A stretch of 8,305 bases of DNA, taken from Flavobacteriaceae bacterium. GTDB lineage: Bacteria > Bacteroidota > Bacteroidia > Flavobacteriales > Flavobacteriaceae. Within the stretch, counting starts at the first letter, position 1. Each line of letters starts with the position of its first letter. A program made the position numbers and the translations under genes. This document shows positions 7,029 through 8,305 of the stretch, piece after piece. Location of the stretch: assembly GCA_030618945.1 (NCBI GenBank), contig JAUXCI010000109.1, positions 1 to 8,305 on the forward strand. The letters are read 5' to 3'. The notes beneath the pieces are model-generated. The model made no database searches, had not been told where the DNA came from, and saw only the letters and a program-made list of their open reading frames with translations.

Positions 7029-7766
7029 TTATTTCAACCAATCATATCCTTTTTCCTCCAACTCATGAGCCAGTTCTTTTCCACCTGATTTCACAATTTT
7101 ACCATCGTGTAAAACGTGTACAAAATCAGGAACAATATAATCCAAAAGACGTTGGTAATGCGTAATAACAATTACTGCATTATCGTCGCTTTTTAATTTA
7201 TTTACACCGTTTGCCACGATTTTCAAAGCATCGATGTCAAGACCGGAGTCAGTCTCATCTAAAATTGCCAAACGCGGCTCTAACATAGCCATTTGAAAAA
7301 TCTCATTACGTTTTTTTTCACCTCCCGAAAATCCCTCATTCAAAGATCTTGAAAGAAATTTGCGATCCATTTCCAGTAATTCCGATTTTTCCCTGATCAT
7401 TTTCAACATATCTCTGGCAGGAAGATCCTCTTGTCCCAAGGCTTTTCGTTTAGCATTGATGGCCGTCTTAATAAAATTAGTGGTACTTACCCCAGGGATC
7501 TCAACAGGGTACTGAAAAGACATAAAAACTCCTTTATGAGCCCTTTCATCCGGAGATAATTCAAGGATAGTTTCATCATCAAGAAGGATATCACCCTCAA
7601 TTACTGCATATGTTTCATTCCCTGCAATTACAGATGATAATGTGCTCTTGCCCGATCCGTTAGGACCCATAATAGCGTGAACTTCTCCGGCTTTAATGTT
7701 GAGGTCTATTCCTCTTAGGATTTCTCGACCCTCAATTCCGGCGTGTAAATTTTTTATTTGTAACAT
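7029..7766 (-). CDS. sufC: Fe-S cluster assembly ATPase SufC
   Basis: ABC-type ATPase that binds SufB and SufD and drives conformational change during Fe-S cluster assembly; it is soluble and not a transporter. The 245-residue length is normal. The ATPase motifs are Walker [10 protein letters not shown] at residues 34-42, Q-loop Gln85 ([13 protein letters not shown]), signature [11 protein letters not shown] at 146-156, Walker [13 protein letters not shown] at 166-177, and switch His203 ([11 protein letters not shown]). The [10 protein letters not shown] and [11 protein letters not shown] blocks are specific to SufC among ABC ATPases. The ATG at 7766 gives [13 protein letters not shown]. Upstream, a 48-nt A/T-rich spacer separates it from an intruding four-helix-bundle gene, where sufB would normally be directly adjacent. 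The identification is secure. Confidence 0.98.
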   Translation of the reverse strand: MLQIKNLHAGIEGREILRGIDLNIKAGEVHAIMGPNGSGKSTLSSVIAGNETYAVIEGDILLDDETILELSPDERAHKGVFMSFQYPVEIPGVSTTNFIKTAINAKRKALGQEDLPARDMLKMIREKSELLEMDRKFLSRSLNEGFSGGEKKRNEIFQMAMLEPRLAILDETDSGLDIDALKIVANGVNKLKSDDNAVIVITHYQRLLDYIVPDFVHVLHDGKIVKSGGKELAHELEEKGYDWLK

Positions 7767-7775
7767 GAAAAATTC

Positions 7776-7796
7776 AATATTTAATATTTAATATTT
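7776..7796. repeat. Triple tandem repeat of AATATTT
   Basis: Three perfect head-to-tail copies of the 7-mer AATATTT occupy 7776-7782, 7783-7789 and 7790-7796, in the 48-bp spacer just upstream of sufC. It may be a slippage product or the edge of an inserted element. Confidence 0.8.
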
Positions 7797-8225
7797 AAGA
7801 TTTGGGGTGTTGCCTCAAAACTTATTACCTTTATATTCTGACTTTTTTAGATATTTAATAAATCCTGATAAGGATTTACTTAACTCTTCACTTTTAATTT
7901 TTAATGGATTTAATTCTACTTCAGTTATATATTTTCTATCAAATGCTCGATACAATTGCGAGCGGGATTCGCCACAAGATCCTTTAGAGATAGTTAAAAA
8001 GTGTATAAATTCTTTATTTCCTTCCCGTTCAAAACCTTCTGCAATATTATCCATAACTGAACCTGAAGAATCTAATATTTGGTTAATCAATTTAAAATCA
8101 TTCTTAAATTTTATATTTGTAGAAATATCAAAAATGTCTTTAGCATAAGCCCTAGCTTTTTGCCATACTTCTAAATCTTCAAATACGTTTATGGTAGCCA
8201 TAATTTTAAATTTTAAACCTTAAAT
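7793..8225. repeat. Imperfect inverted repeat bracketing the four-helix-bundle gene
   Basis: ATTTAAGATTT at 7793-7803 and AAACCTTAAAT at 8215-8225 are inverted copies that match at 10 of 11 positions. They enclose the four-helix-bundle gene at 7815-8201. Intervening sequences in 23S rRNA genes have complementary ends, so this could mark the limits of an inserted element. Both arms are A/T-rich and short, and a chance match is possible. Confidence 0.4.
7815..8201 (-). CDS. Four helix bundle protein, 23S rRNA intervening-sequence (S23/IVP) family
   Basis: A 128-residue, mostly alpha-helical protein. The opening [20 protein letters not shown], the central [34 protein letters not shown] (about 45-78) and [11 protein letters not shown] near 82-92 are the typical blocks of the family first described as proteins encoded by intervening sequences in 23S rRNA genes. 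Many Bacteroidota carry free-standing copies. The molecular function is unknown; family members form small helical bundles that oligomerise and are thought to bind nucleic acid. The gene lies between sufB and sufC, an unusual place, in the operon direction: 26 nt after the sufB stop and 48 nt before sufC. A 300-base hand count gives about 28% GC against about 40% in sufC. I infer an insertion into the operon rather than a role in Fe-S assembly. The ATG at 8201 gives the normal family N-terminus. Family assignment is firm; the role is open. Confidence 0.88.
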   Translation of the reverse strand: MATINVFEDLEVWQKARAYAKDIFDISTNIKFKNDFKLINQILDSSGSVMDNIAEGFEREGNKEFIHFLTISKGSCGESRSQLYRAFDRKYITEVELNPLKIKSEELSKSLSGFIKYLKKSEYKGNKF

Positions 8226-8227
8226 TT

Positions 8228-8305
8228 CTAACCAACAGACCCTTCCAAAGAAATTTCCAACAATTTTTGTGCTTCAACCGCAAATTCCATGGGTAACTTA
8301 TTCAA
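8228..8305 (-). CDS. sufB: SufB C-terminal end (partial, runs off the right edge)
   Basis: Reading leftwards from the window edge, 25 codons and a TAG stop encode LNKLPMEFAVEAQKLLEISL followed by EGSVG. This matches the conserved SufB C-terminus, the scaffold subunit of the SufBC2D complex that carries the nascent Fe-S cluster. The start and the rest of the gene lie beyond position 8305. The gene is in the same orientation as sufC, sufD and sufS and would be the first suf gene of this operon seen here. The identification rests on a short stretch plus the operon context. Confidence 0.85.
   Translation of the reverse strand: MNKLPMEFAVEAQKLLEISLEGSVG

Noticed and set aside
7807..8148. Plus-strand open frame of 113 codons opposite the four-helix-bundle gene
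   Set aside because: It is antisense to a gene with clear family motifs, and its own translation shows no recognisable domain.
1..8305. CRISPR array, tRNA, rRNA, prophage or toxin-antitoxin system
   Set aside because: No regularly spaced repeats, tRNA cloverleaf, rRNA-like segment, integrase, transposase or toxin-antitoxin pair was recognised. The four-helix-bundle gene is the only element with mobile-like character.

Overview
The window looks like chromosomal core DNA from a member of the Bacteroidota, most likely the family Flavobacteriaceae. Base composition is low to moderate in GC, by eye under 40% in most genes. Start codons lack clear Shine-Dalgarno sequences and sit behind A/T-rich leaders. 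Two promoter-like elements match the Bacteroidota -7 consensus TAnnTTTG. The divergent arrangement acpP-fabF-rnc / purN-rnhA and the order sufB-sufC-sufD-sufS also fit that group from general knowledge. No species can be named from the sequence.

Left half (64-3607): acyl carrier protein (acpP), beta-ketoacyl-ACP synthase II (fabF) and RNase III (rnc) are read leftwards in that order, with a strong hairpin between acpP and fabF. On the other side of a 169-bp divergent spacer, purN (phosphoribosylglycinamide formyltransferase) and rnhA (RNase HI) are read rightwards and overlap by 11 nt. This half covers fatty-acid elongation, purine synthesis and RNA processing.

Right half (3686-8305): a leftward suf iron-sulfur cluster operon. 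Only the last 25 codons of sufB are in the window. After it come a small four-helix-bundle protein gene of the 23S rRNA intervening-sequence (S23/IVP) type, then sufC, sufD, sufS and a DUF4377-META lipoprotein gene placed 12 nt after sufS. SufB, SufC and SufD form the scaffold/ATPase complex and SufS supplies persulfide sulfur. No sufE or sufT lies between sufS and the convergent rnhA.

Most of the window is ordinary core metabolism, and I do not see an undescribed multi-gene system. The most unusual item is the AT-rich four-helix-bundle gene sitting between sufB and sufC. It is about 28% GC by hand count, against about 40% in sufC, and is bracketed by a short imperfect inverted repeat next to a triple AATATTT repeat. 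It looks like an insertion into an otherwise conserved operon. There is no gene-free stretch over 300 bases; the longest is the 169-bp acpP/purN spacer.
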